A DNA stretch of 64,000 bases, taken from the NCBI RefSeq assembly GCF_029277305.1, contig NZ_CP119526.1. One strand, written 5' to 3'. The position numbers and the translations under genes were made by a program. Source of the DNA: Guptibacillus hwajinpoensis (GTDB lineage: Bacteria; Bacillota; Bacilli; Bacillales; Guptibacillaceae). Under the pieces are notes generated by a model that was not told where the DNA came from, did not search any database, and was given only the letters and a program-made list of their open reading frames with translations. Of this stretch, positions 49,071-57,648 are shown piece after piece. Each line of letters begins with the position of its first letter. Position 1 is the stretch's first letter.

Positions 49071-49970
49071 GTGATGAAAACATTAATAAATCCATCTACA
49101 AAACTAAAATCTTCATTAGATCGAGAAGATTACGAAGAGATACTTACATTAAAAAAATGCTGTCTTGAAATAGAAGATGTATCTCTAAAACTAGAACTTG
49201 ATTACAAATTGAACAAAGCTCTTAACGAGAGTATTGATAAGGATAAAATCAACGAGTTTATGTTTTATGAAGATGAAAGGCTTATTGGTTACATGGGGAT
49301 CTGTCAATTCGGGTCCGATACATTAGAAGTAAATGGAATGGTTCATCCAGATTTCAGGAGATTGGGAGTCTTCAAACGTTTATTCTCATTAGTTCGAGAT
49401 GAATGGAATAAAAGGGAATTGCAACAAATGCTTTTGTTATGTGATTGCAATTCTACTCCTGGAATTAATTTTATTAAGAGTACGGGAGCGCATTATGAAA
49501 ACTCAGAATATGAGATGTTTTTGGTAGGTGAAGCGAGGAAAGGCGTCACTATTAAAAGCTTAAAACTTAGAAAGGCTCTTAATAAAGATGCAAAGGAAAT
49601 TGCGCGACAAAATGCTATATACTTCCAAGTGAGTTCTTTGGACGGGAATTCAAGACTCCCTGAGGAAGAATCAAAGCAAGGAATGGATACTTTTCTCGCA
49701 GAACTAAACGAATCAGTTATAGGGAAAGTTCATATCGAAGTTCAGAATGGTGTAGGTGGAATCTACGGATTAGGAGTTCTTCCAGACTATCGAGGAAAAG
49801 GTTTTGGCAGAGATATACTGATGAAAGCTGTAGAGAAATTAAGAGAACAACAAGTTCAACAAATTATGCTGCAAGTAGCAGTAAAGAATAGGAAAGCTCT
49901 AAATCTTTACCAATCTTGCGGTTTCAAAGAGACTTCTACAATGGATTATTTTAAACTATCAAAGATATAG
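49071..49970 (+). CDS. Tandem-GNAT acetyltransferase
   Basis: 299 residues with two GNAT domains. The first has NGMVHPDFRRLGVFKRLFSLV (RRLGVF loop, about residues 89-109). The second has YGLGVLPDYRGKGFGRDILMKAV (RGKGFG loop) and NRKALNLYQSCGFKET. The architecture matches the tandem GNATs at 3982 and 4988, near the other edge of the block. The start is GTG 49071 or ATG 49074 with ATAGGAG upstream. It is the last accessory-type gene. Confidence 0.84.
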   Translation: MMKTLINPSTKLKSSLDREDYEEILTLKKCCLEIEDVSLKLELDYKLNKALNESIDKDKINEFMFYEDERLIGYMGICQFGSDTLEVNGMVHPDFRRLGVFKRLFSLVRDEWNKRELQQMLLLCDCNSTPGINFIKSTGAHYENSEYEMFLVGEARKGVTIKSLKLRKALNKDAKEIARQNAIYFQVSSLDGNSRLPEEESKQGMDTFLAELNESVIGKVHIEVQNGVGGIYGLGVLPDYRGKGFGRDILMKAVEKLREQQVQQIMLQVAVKNRKALNLYQSCGFKETSTMDYFKLSKI

Positions 49971-50245
49971 CTTCATCACTAATAATAACAAACTATGTTT
50001 AGCGCATATGTAGCAATATAGGGCAATTGCTACCATACTATATTTAAGGTTTAAGAATAGAGGAGTATATAAAAGATTTTTGTCCTTCGAAAATCAATAC
50101 TTTTGTACTTACTCGCTATCCGTACTTGAAGTTTTTTTCATAGAAAACTAAGAGTTTCGATTCATTGAATAATCTCCTTGTAACCTCTATGTAACTAGAG
50201 CCCCTTATCATTGCGAAGCAAACAACTATGGGAAGGGGATGTTTT

Positions 50246-52006
50246 TTGTTGAGAATTAGAATGGGATGGCTTTTTGGTGTAATGTTTTTATTGGTATGCT
50301 CGTCAGTCGTATATCCTTCTTCAACGTCTGCTGCGGGGCAGTTCACTTCAGGAACTTACGGAGGGAAAACTTATAAGGTGTATGTTCCAAATCAATATGA
50401 TGCAGCTCAATCTTATCCATTGTATGTCATGCTTCACGGTTGTACGCAGGATGCCAATCAGTTTGCAGCAGGAACGCAAATGAATACGCTTGCAAATGAA
50501 AAGGGATTTCTTGTTTTGTATCCTGAGCAAAGCTCAAGTGCGAACTCAAACAAATGCTGGAACTGGTTTGAAACTAGTCACCAATCAAGAGGCAGTGGAG
50601 AGCCGAGCGTGATCGCTGGGATGGTCCAGAAGATTCAATCGAATTACAGTATTCAACAGGAACAGGTTTATGTGGCTGGGCTCTCAGCTGGTGCAGCGAT
50701 GAGTGTGATCATGGGGGCTACTTATCCAGATGTTTTCTCGGGAATTGGGGTAGGTGCAGGTTTAGAATATAAAGCTGCGACAAATACTTCTTCTGCTTTT
50801 AGTGCTATGTCAGGGGGAGGTCCTGATCCGACGTTACAAGGTCGAGCGGCTTACAATGCCATGGGAAGTCGTGCAGATCTTTTACCTGTCATCGTCTTTC
50901 ATGGGACGTCTGACTATACGGTCAAACCGATAAATGGCGATCAAGTTATTTCACAATGGGCAGTGACGAATGATTTATCTGCAACGGGCTCTGTAAACGG
51001 ATGGATCGATGATGTAGCCGATAACACGGAGAGTCTTCAGATTCCTGGTGGCAGAAGTTACACCGTAAGTGATTATAATGGGCAAGATGATAAGGTGTGG
51101 ATGAAAAAAGTGATCGTCCAAAGTATGGGACATGCTTGGTCTGGGGGAAGTTCGCAGGGAAGTTATACAGACCCCCAAGGACCAAACGCAAGCAGAATGA
51201 TGTGGGAGTTCTTTAATAGTAGTGACACGACTGATCCGAATGCACCAGTCACCACAGCTACACCTAGTGGAGGAACATATCAGAATTCAGTTACAGTGGA
51301 ACTTAGCTCTAGCGAAACAGCAACGACGTACTACACGACAGATGGAACAGCACCTACTGAATTATCCCAAGTCTACAGCAGTCCAATTACAATCACAAAA
51401 GATACAACACTGAAATACTTTAGTGTAGATTCGAACGGGAATACGGAAACGATGAAAACAGAAAACTATATCATTGAAACTGGTATGCCCAATGAGACAA
51501 CAACGTTATTATCAATTGGAAATGAGGATGGCTTTGTAGGACAGTATACCGCCGATGGTAAAGGGTCCGGCTCAGTTACGGTTGGCGATAAAGGGATGTA
51601 TAACAGTGATACGTATCGTGGCATGCTGTCCTTTGATACAAGTGTCATAACAGAATCAATTCAATCAGCAAAAATTCGGTTATACGTTAAGGCGAAACAA
51701 GGCTCTGTTTCAAGTCTAGAGCTCGATATCAAAAAAGGAATATTTGGTAGTAGTTCTTCAATTGAACAAGCCGATTACATTAGCGCACCTACTCAATACA
51801 ACATCACTAGTTTTACTCCCCCTAGTGGAGAGTATGTAGATGTGGAAATACCATCGAGCAGCTTGCCTAATATTAATTTGAGTGGATATACACAGTTCAG
51901 GTTAAAAGCTATCACAACAGCAGGCTTCAATCCTAGCGTTATCGAATTTTATGGAGGAGAGAGTGTTGGGGTTGAACCAAAGTTGATTTTAAACGAAAAC
52001 GAGTAA
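50246..52006 (+). CDS. Secreted PHB-depolymerase-type esterase with chitobiase-like and DNRLRE-like C-terminal domains
   Basis: About 586 residues. A signal peptide (about 1-30, ending STSAAG) is followed by an esterase domain of the PHB depolymerase family: LHGCTQDANQFA oxyanion region, AGLSAGAAMS nucleophile, FHGTSDYTV acid, SMGHAWSGG His. A chitobiase/hexosaminidase C-terminal-like module (ATPSGGTYQNSVTVEL... YYTTDGTAPT) comes next. The last about 170 residues resemble DNRLRE-type beta domains of cell-surface proteins. It is likely an extracellular polyester or acetyl-polysaccharide esterase. TTG at 50246 fits GGAAGGGG upstream; ATG 50228 would precede that site. Confidence 0.85.
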   Translation: MLRIRMGWLFGVMFLLVCSSVVYPSSTSAAGQFTSGTYGGKTYKVYVPNQYDAAQSYPLYVMLHGCTQDANQFAAGTQMNTLANEKGFLVLYPEQSSSANSNKCWNWFETSHQSRGSGEPSVIAGMVQKIQSNYSIQQEQVYVAGLSAGAAMSVIMGATYPDVFSGIGVGAGLEYKAATNTSSAFSAMSGGGPDPTLQGRAAYNAMGSRADLLPVIVFHGTSDYTVKPINGDQVISQWAVTNDLSATGSVNGWIDDVADNTESLQIPGGRSYTVSDYNGQDDKVWMKKVIVQSMGHAWSGGSSQGSYTDPQGPNASRMMWEFFNSSDTTDPNAPVTTATPSGGTYQNSVTVELSSSETATTYYTTDGTAPTELSQVYSSPITITKDTTLKYFSVDSNGNTETMKTENYIIETGMPNETTTLLSIGNEDGFVGQYTADGKGSGSVTVGDKGMYNSDTYRGMLSFDTSVITESIQSAKIRLYVKAKQGSVSSLELDIKKGIFGSSSSIEQADYISAPTQYNITSFTPPSGEYVDVEIPSSSLPNINLSGYTQFRLKAITTAGFNPSVIEFYGGESVGVEPKLILNENE

Positions 52007-52058
52007 CCCATTCTTTGATGAGTAATAACTAATAGAAGAAAGCCATTTGTTCGTACCC

Positions 52059-52101
52059 AAAGGTAGACTAATCGTGATAATACGTGCAGTCTACCTTTTT
52101 C
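52059..52101 (+). terminator. Rho-independent terminator
   Basis: AAAGGTAGACT pairs with AGTCTACCTTT, then TTC. Confidence 0.88.
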
Positions 52102-52286
52102 GTAGTTTTGTCAGTTGATCTAACCATACTAAAAAAAGAGTGCAATACATACGAAATATGAGCTATAATTCAGCTTCTTTTTCATCCACCATCTTTTTAT
52201 TTGTTTTTTAGATCCTCTAGACCTAGTAAATAAGAATGTCCAAAGCCCCACCCTCATAGACTTAGAGAGGGAAGGGAGGTGGTTTC

Positions 52287-52649
52287 ATGCTTGGATGGAG
52301 TGCTACCATTGTAGCCAGCGCGTTTCTTATTCTCGTTATTTATTTAATCTTGACATTACGAAAGGTCATGGCAACACTGGCTGAAACAAAGGAGACGCTG
52401 TCTAGTGTTCGGAATTCCGTTGACGGCATTACAGATGAAGCAGAAGAACTGATTCATAAAGCTAATGAAATTTCGGTTGATGTAAAAGGGAAAATGGAAG
52501 CTGTTGATCCTTTAATCGAGTCCGCTCATGATGTGGGGGATATGATCCACGATGTAACTAGCTCTATTAAAAGAACGGCTTTGCAAAAGAACTCTAAGAA
52601 AACCGTTCATACACAGGAAAGTAAACCAGTGCATATAAAATTGAAGTAA
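52287..52649 (+). CDS. DUF948 / YtxG-like general stress protein
   Basis: 120 residues. One N-terminal transmembrane helix (about 5-25) is followed by a coiled-coil-like region, LRKVMATLAETKETLSSVRNSVDGITDEAEEL, typical of DUF948/YtxG proteins. In Bacillus the family is linked to general stress response; the molecular role is unknown. GGGAAGGGAGGTGG precedes the ATG. Confidence 0.83.
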   Translation: MLGWSATIVASAFLILVIYLILTLRKVMATLAETKETLSSVRNSVDGITDEAEELIHKANEISVDVKGKMEAVDPLIESAHDVGDMIHDVTSSIKRTALQKNSKKTVHTQESKPVHIKLK

Positions 52650-52653
52650 GAGG

Positions 52654-52684
52654 AAAGAGGCTGAGGAAACCGGTCTCTTTTTGT
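52654..52684 (+). terminator. Weak terminator
   Basis: AAAGAG pairs with CTCTTT, followed by T residues, directly after the YtxG-like gene. Confidence 0.6.
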
Positions 52685-52770
52685 ATTGGTGAGCTACCGT
52701 GAAGAATTTCCAAGTTTGTTACATAAGTATGTTTTATTTTAAGGCTCAAAAAAAGGAATTCACTTTAAAA

Positions 52771-52925
52771 TAGGCTCTTTTCTTAAAGATTGTTGCTCCT
52801 AAAAGATTTTTGTATAAATACCACACGTAGCAGATTGGAGCAGAAGGATGCTCACCGCCCCGCCCCGCGGAAAGCGAGCATCCTGGAGCGGAAATTAACC
52901 ACTATTCTAATAGCAACAATGCCTA
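52771..52925 (+). repeat. Interspersed Bacillaceae-type repeat
   Basis: The edges are TAGGCTCTTTTC and TAGCAACAATGCCT, with ATTGTTGCT complementary to AGCAACAAT. The centre is a GC-rich dyad AGGATGCTC / GAGCATCCT around CCGCGGAAAGC. The GC jump against the surroundings marks it as a mobile or dispersed repeat. It is the main content of the 440-bp gap before the HAD gene. Confidence 0.75.
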
Positions 52926-53092
52926 CGTGAGATCATAGAACATGCTAAAATGAAGAAGTAATGAGCAATAAACAATGGTATATCTAGTTTGATAGATACA
53001 TAGAAAGTGTTATTGTTTACGTAATAAGAGAGATTAAACATGACGCACAAGTTAATAAAAATAGAAGCTATAACAAAATAGGGGGAGTCACG

Positions 53093-53965
53093 TTGGTAAA
53101 GAAACCAAAGGCCATTTTTTTAGATATGGATGGCACGATATTAAATCATTATAACAAGGTAAGTATCTATACGAAGCAAATTATTGATGAGATACGAAAT
53201 AGAGGGATATACGTTTTTATCGCAACGGGCAGAGCTGTGGATGAAATAAACGAGCTTGTACCTGATGGGTTTCAAGTAGATGGGATTATCTCTTCAAATG
53301 GTATGGCTGGGTATGTAGGAGAAAAAGCTATATTTGAACATTCTCTCTCTATTGAATTAGTTGATAAAATCATCAAAAAAGCGAGAGAACATCGAGTCTA
53401 TTATGAACTTTTTCCATATGGAGCAGATCGGATATCTCTAAAACAAGATCGTCAATATATTGTAGATGAAATTAGAGAACCAAAGCCAGAAAGTGTTGGC
53501 CTTAACGAATGGCTTTCACGTCAACAAGCAATCAAGGAAGCAATTGACTGGAAAGATCAAATCGAAGGAAATAAGTTTTCCAAATTCTATTTCTTCGCTA
53601 GAACAGAAGAACACATCAATGGATGGAAAAATGAGCTAGAAAAAATAAAGCAAGACATCGATTTTACAACGTCTATATCTTCCAGTCACAATGTCGAAGT
53701 CATGGTAGCAAATATGAACAAAGGCACTGGTATTAAGGAAATGTTGCAGTATTTTAATTTGTCTGATGTAGAAACAATGGCGATTGGTGATAGTAATAAC
53801 GATTTACCGATGTTTCAGTTTGTTGATTATGCTGTAGCAATGAAAAATGCATCGGATGAAATACAAGAAATCGTCGACGAAGTGACCGAATACACGTGTG
53901 ATGAAGAAGGCGTATATCATTATTTGAAGTCAACAATAGTGCTAGACTCTGAAATAAATGCATGA
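53093..53965 (+). CDS. Cof-type HAD-superfamily hydrolase
   Basis: 290 residues. The HAD motifs are FLDMDGTI (about 9-16, nucleophile Asp), a Thr in FIATGRA, KGTGIKEM with the Lys, and AIGDSNNDLPMF (about 226-237). The cap is of the Cof (C2B) type. Such enzymes dephosphorylate sugar phosphates or nucleotides, including FMN/PLP. It starts at TTG with GGGGGAG upstream. Two related repeats flank it. Confidence 0.9.
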   Translation: MVKKPKAIFLDMDGTILNHYNKVSIYTKQIIDEIRNRGIYVFIATGRAVDEINELVPDGFQVDGIISSNGMAGYVGEKAIFEHSLSIELVDKIIKKAREHRVYYELFPYGADRISLKQDRQYIVDEIREPKPESVGLNEWLSRQQAIKEAIDWKDQIEGNKFSKFYFFARTEEHINGWKNELEKIKQDIDFTTSISSSHNVEVMVANMNKGTGIKEMLQYFNLSDVETMAIGDSNNDLPMFQFVDYAVAMKNASDEIQEIVDEVTEYTCDEEGVYHYLKSTIVLDSEINA

Positions 53966-53972
53966 TCTTTCA

Positions 53973-54103
53973 TTAGGCTCTTTTCACAGACATTGTTACT
54001 TTTACTGTGTAGCGTTTGATTTCCGCTAGAATCAGCTAAGTGTGGTTTTTTTCAATAATTGTTTCTAAAGCAACAATCTTTTAGAGGAGAGCCTTTCATT
54101 AAG
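53973..54103 (+). repeat. Second copy of the edge-type interspersed repeat
   Basis: It begins TAGGCTCTTTTC and ATTGTTACT and ends AGCAACAATCTTTTAGAGGAGAGCCT, so the ends are complementary. The GC-rich centre of the 52.8-kb copy is missing. Both copies bracket the HAD gene. Confidence 0.65.
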
Positions 54104-54183
54104 GTGGTAGGGGGTAAAGTTCTAATCAAACACCTCTATTTATTTGAATGGACTTTCACGGAGTAAGACATAAATAATATAAC

Positions 54184-54223
54184 CACAAAAAGAAGCTTGG
54201 AAAATTCCAAGCTTCTTTTTGTG
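54184..54223. terminator. Bidirectional terminator
   Basis: A 17-bp perfect stem with ends CACAAAAAGAAGC and GCTTCTTTTTGTG. It separates the HAD gene from the minus-strand carotenoid operon and can serve both. Confidence 0.9.
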
Positions 54224-54228
54224 TGCTT

Positions 54229-55701
54229 CTACTTAACTGCATCTCGTTCTATTATCTTCTCGGCCACATTCTTACCGCTAATCACAACCATTGGAGAGCC
54301 TCCGCCAGGGTGAGTACTTCCGCCTGCGAAAAAGAGATTCGCTATATCTTTTGATTGATTAGAGGGGCGTAGAAAGCTGTTTTTTAGAGAGTTGGATGAG
54401 ATGCCATATAGTGCTCCTTTGAACGCATGAAAGCGATCTTTAATTTCGTTTGGACCGACTATTTTTTCTTCTACTATATACTCACGAATCGGAAGACCAT
54501 GTGCTTCTAATTTATCGTAAATGATTGTTTTGTATTCTTCCTCTGAAATGGTGTTGTTTCCAGAGAGTGGTGGTGCATTAACTAGGATGAAGAGGTTGTC
54601 TCCGTCTGGAGAGACGGAGGGATCAGTGTAAGACGAATTTGAAATGTAAATCGTCGGATCTAGAGACCACTTCCCATCAAAAAGCGTTTCAAATTCTTCT
54701 GTGTAATCTCTAGAAAAATAGACTTGATGATGGCAGAGGTTTTGGAGTCGAGTTGAAAGACCTGCCATAATAACAAAAGCTGAAATGGATGGGGAAGAGC
54801 TCTCAATTTTTTTGTTTCGCATAGATGGACGATGCTTTTCGTTTACAAGAGCTGGATATGATTGAAGTAAGTCTCCGTTGATGACAACTTGATCTACAGG
54901 AAGAACAAACCCGTCTACTGTTTCAACTTTCGTTGCTTTTTTACCTTCAATATGTACCTGTTTCACTTGCGTATTTAAATGAAAGGTCACGCCCAGTTGC
55001 TTAGCAGCACGCTCCAATCCTTCAGCAATCTTGGTGTTACCGCCTTTAACGTAATAAACGCCCTGAACCATTTCTAAATATCCAATCATCGCAAAAGTGG
55101 CTGGGGACAAATACGGTGATGATCCGATATAAGTAGAGTAGCGATTAAATGCTTTTAATAGTAGCGGGTGTTTAAAAAAACGTTCGTGAAAGTGATTCAT
55201 TTTCTCAAGTGGTCTAACTCTTAGTACGGCGTTAAAAAGTCCAGGTGATAAATAATCCCCTGGGGAAGTAAACATTCTCGGAAAGAACGAATTCTTTGAT
55301 AACAAGTAAAGACGCTCGATTTCTTCTAAATAAGCGTTGTAATGATCTGCAGCATAGGGATCAAGCTTGCTTAGTTCATCCACCATCTCTTCTTGATTTG
55401 TGCTCATCATAAATGACTCACCATTATAGTCAACGTTACGCGTGTGCTGATCAATCCGAGTCCAGTCAAAAAAATCACGAGGGTTGAGATTAGCCTCTTC
55501 AAATACACGATCGAATACTTCAGGCATCGTCATTGTGTTAGGTCCAAAATCAAAGTGATAAGATCCCATATCAATAGGCATCATTTTTCCGCCGGTATGA
55601 GCGTTTTTTTCAAACACGTGTACATTATAGCCGTTGCTAGCAAGTTTAATAGAAGCAGATAGTCCGCCAAGACCTGCACCGATTATAGCAATTGTTTTCA
55701 T
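54229..55701 (-). CDS. crtP: 4,4'-diaponeurosporene/diapolycopene oxygenase (CrtP/CrtNb-like)
   Basis: 490 residues of the CrtI/CrtN superfamily. The N-terminal FAD motif is IIGAGLGGLSASIKLASNGY and the C-terminal signature FFAGGSTHPGGGSPMVV. In C30 pathways this second desaturase-like enzyme oxidises the terminal methyl to an aldehyde. The assignment to CrtP rather than CrtN rests on the operon position next to the glycosyltransferase and on divergence from the other copy. ATG 55701 overlaps the upstream stop (ATGA), implying coupling. Confidence 0.82.
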   Translation of the reverse strand: MKTIAIIGAGLGGLSASIKLASNGYNVHVFEKNAHTGGKMMPIDMGSYHFDFGPNTMTMPEVFDRVFEEANLNPRDFFDWTRIDQHTRNVDYNGESFMMSTNQEEMVDELSKLDPYAADHYNAYLEEIERLYLLSKNSFFPRMFTSPGDYLSPGLFNAVLRVRPLEKMNHFHERFFKHPLLLKAFNRYSTYIGSSPYLSPATFAMIGYLEMVQGVYYVKGGNTKIAEGLERAAKQLGVTFHLNTQVKQVHIEGKKATKVETVDGFVLPVDQVVINGDLLQSYPALVNEKHRPSMRNKKIESSSPSISAFVIMAGLSTRLQNLCHHQVYFSRDYTEEFETLFDGKWSLDPTIYISNSSYTDPSVSPDGDNLFILVNAPPLSGNNTISEEEYKTIIYDKLEAHGLPIREYIVEEKIVGPNEIKDRFHAFKGALYGISSNSLKNSFLRPSNQSKDIANLFFAGGSTHPGGGSPMVVISGKNVAEKIIERDAVK

Positions 55702-56819
55702 GAGTAGGTCCGTCCTTTCCAAACATAACCTTTACGCTTTAAACCTATCCGCATGGAATGAATCAGAAGAATCATAAAAGCTAGCGCACTTAACGGCATA
55801 AAGAAAGATAATGCAGTGCCTTGCTTCGTTCGATAATCAACCCATGCTTTTTGTAGAACAACCAAAAGATAGGGAATGAATAATTCTAGTTGTAGAGATC
55901 CATTTACTAGCTCAATTACACCATAAAATAATATAAATAGTGGTGTGACATAAAAGATCCCATAAAAGCAAAAGAGGATCGAGACGAGAAAACGAGATCG
56001 TCCGAGTCCAGGAAACAGGTTCTTTGTAAATCCGTTCCACACTTCTTGATTTGAATGATACATATAACATTGTGTGTAGTTTGTTACATTTGCGAGTATC
56101 GCACGATAGCCATGCTTTTTAAATGTTCTTGTTAAATCTACGTCATCAAGTAACGTGTTGTAGATCCCTTCGTGTCCACCAATGGTTTGATAGGCTTCAT
56201 TTCTTACCATCATAAACGCACCATGAGCGGCAGTAAATGAAGGGAGTGTCGTCCAGTTGGCTGGAGCTAATGGTAGGTGGAAATGAACAACAAAGTGTTG
56301 TAAAGGGACAAGAAGTTTTTCCAGCCAAAGTTTCACTGGGAAAGATGGGAAGCCCGTTACCATGGCAGCTTTTCGTTTTTTGATTAAAGATAGCGTTGAC
56401 TGAACAGCACCAGGTGCAAGTCTTAAATCTGCATCTATGAATAAGAGATAAGTCCCTTTTGCTTGTAAACTCAGCTGGTGACACGCATAAACCTTTCCAG
56501 TCCAGCCATCCGGTAATTCGTTTCCTTGGATAACCGAAAATCGCTTATCATCATTCGTTAAAGTTTTCAGCATGTCTAAAGTGTTATCTGTAGAATGATC
56601 ATCTAGCAGTAAGATTTCAAGATCTGAATAAGTTAGCTTTTCTAGGCTTTTAATAAGATCAACCACATTTTTTTCTTCATTACGAAGAGGGATAAGGATG
56701 GAAACGAGTCCATCCTTATCCCCTTGTATGTTAGACATTTTAAGGCTAGGCATAAAGAACGAGTTAATGATCGTCCAAATAACAAAACCAGTTAGAATGA
56801 TTAGGTAAATTGTTAACAT
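55698..56819 (-). CDS. crtQ: Carotenoid (diaponeurosporenoate) glycosyltransferase-like, GT2
   Basis: 373 residues. An N-terminal membrane helix is followed by a GT2 domain with SILIPLRNEEKNV, the DDHSTDNT region (DxD-like), FIDADLRL, and TLLDDVDLTRTFKKHG (ED/Q-type acceptor motif). C-terminal hydrophobic helices follow. This matches CrtQ, which glucosylates the C30 carboxylate in staphyloxanthin-type pigments. Start and stop codons overlap the neighbours (TGATG and ATGA), so the four minus-strand genes form a tight operon. Confidence 0.85.
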   Translation of the reverse strand: MLTIYLIILTGFVIWTIINSFFMPSLKMSNIQGDKDGLVSILIPLRNEEKNVVDLIKSLEKLTYSDLEILLLDDHSTDNTLDMLKTLTNDDKRFSVIQGNELPDGWTGKVYACHQLSLQAKGTYLLFIDADLRLAPGAVQSTLSLIKKRKAAMVTGFPSFPVKLWLEKLLVPLQHFVVHFHLPLAPANWTTLPSFTAAHGAFMMVRNEAYQTIGGHEGIYNTLLDDVDLTRTFKKHGYRAILANVTNYTQCYMYHSNQEVWNGFTKNLFPGLGRSRFLVSILFCFYGIFYVTPLFILFYGVIELVNGSLQLELFIPYLLVVLQKAWVDYRTKQGTALSFFMPLSALAFMILLIHSMRIGLKRKGYVWKGRTYS

Positions 56820-57631
56820 CAGCCAAGCACCTCTTCAGTTGAAGCCAATTCTCTCTGTTTCGTGCTAGATCGATAAGCAAGGAGTAATAAATAAGCTGGT
56901 ATTCCAGTAAGGAAGAAAGCAAGCCAAAGTCCATCTAGAAGAGCAAGAAAGATGAACATTCCCATTACCATTCCGAACAAAGCAGCCATTCGATCTCGCC
57001 AGAGTAGAAAGGCATCCTTTCTTTTCACGTTATTAGTCATATAGATTGGATAGAGAAGGGAGTGGAAGAACAGGGATACCCAGAACCAACCTGAGAAGTT
57101 CTGTAATGGGACGCTATAATAGAAGCTATCCCCTTCCCATCCCCAATATCCTTTAACAAGATATGCGACCGGATCAATGATCAAATCGATTAATACAGCA
57201 ATCATTGCACCTAATAGAGAATAGGCTATCCACTTCAGAATAGAAGGCTTTAGCTTACTAACTAGTTCCATGGATAGCACATGAGTAACGGCTATAACCA
57301 TTACCCATGCAAATCCGATTCCTATAGGAACATCAACTAATTTATAGCCGAAATCACCAGAGTAATCATATTGTCCAAAAATCCATCCATAATGAACGCC
57401 CAAACCTTCTGCAACCATACTTAATATGAAGATAAAAGCAGTGATTGCTAATCCTTTACTAAATTCAAAGGTGCGGATGAAATAAAAGCCGCCTAAAATG
57501 CCACAAAGAATTAAGAAGAATGCATTGGCCCATTCGAGTATGGGGGGGAGCAGATCAAATCCTACTAGAATTAATCCGCAGCAATACCAAAAAACAAATA
57601 ATCGATATATTAAATTGTCCCATTTCATCAT
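56819..57631 (-). CDS. CruF-like carotenoid biosynthesis membrane protein
   Basis: 270 residues with about seven to eight hydrophobic helices and conserved segments EGLGVHYGWIFGQYDYS, VPIGIGFAWVMVI, and DLIIDPVAYLVKGYWGWE, typical of the CruF/DUF422 family (carotenoid 1,2-hydratases). It probably modifies an end group of the C30 carotenoid. Its stop overlaps the crtQ start by one base. ATG 57631 is followed by a second ATG; either is possible. Confidence 0.83.
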   Translation of the reverse strand: MMKWDNLIYRLFVFWYCCGLILVGFDLLPPILEWANAFFLILCGILGGFYFIRTFEFSKGLAITAFIFILSMVAEGLGVHYGWIFGQYDYSGDFGYKLVDVPIGIGFAWVMVIAVTHVLSMELVSKLKPSILKWIAYSLLGAMIAVLIDLIIDPVAYLVKGYWGWEGDSFYYSVPLQNFSGWFWVSLFFHSLLYPIYMTNNVKRKDAFLLWRDRMAALFGMVMGMFIFLALLDGLWLAFFLTGIPAYLLLLAYRSSTKQRELASTEEVLG

Positions 57632-57648
57632 GCAGTGAAGATCCTTTC

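Noticed and set aside
50348..51648. Several open frames on the - strand and in other frames within the PHB-depolymerase gene
   Set aside because: They lack ribosome sites and family motifs and lie wholly inside a strongly coding gene.
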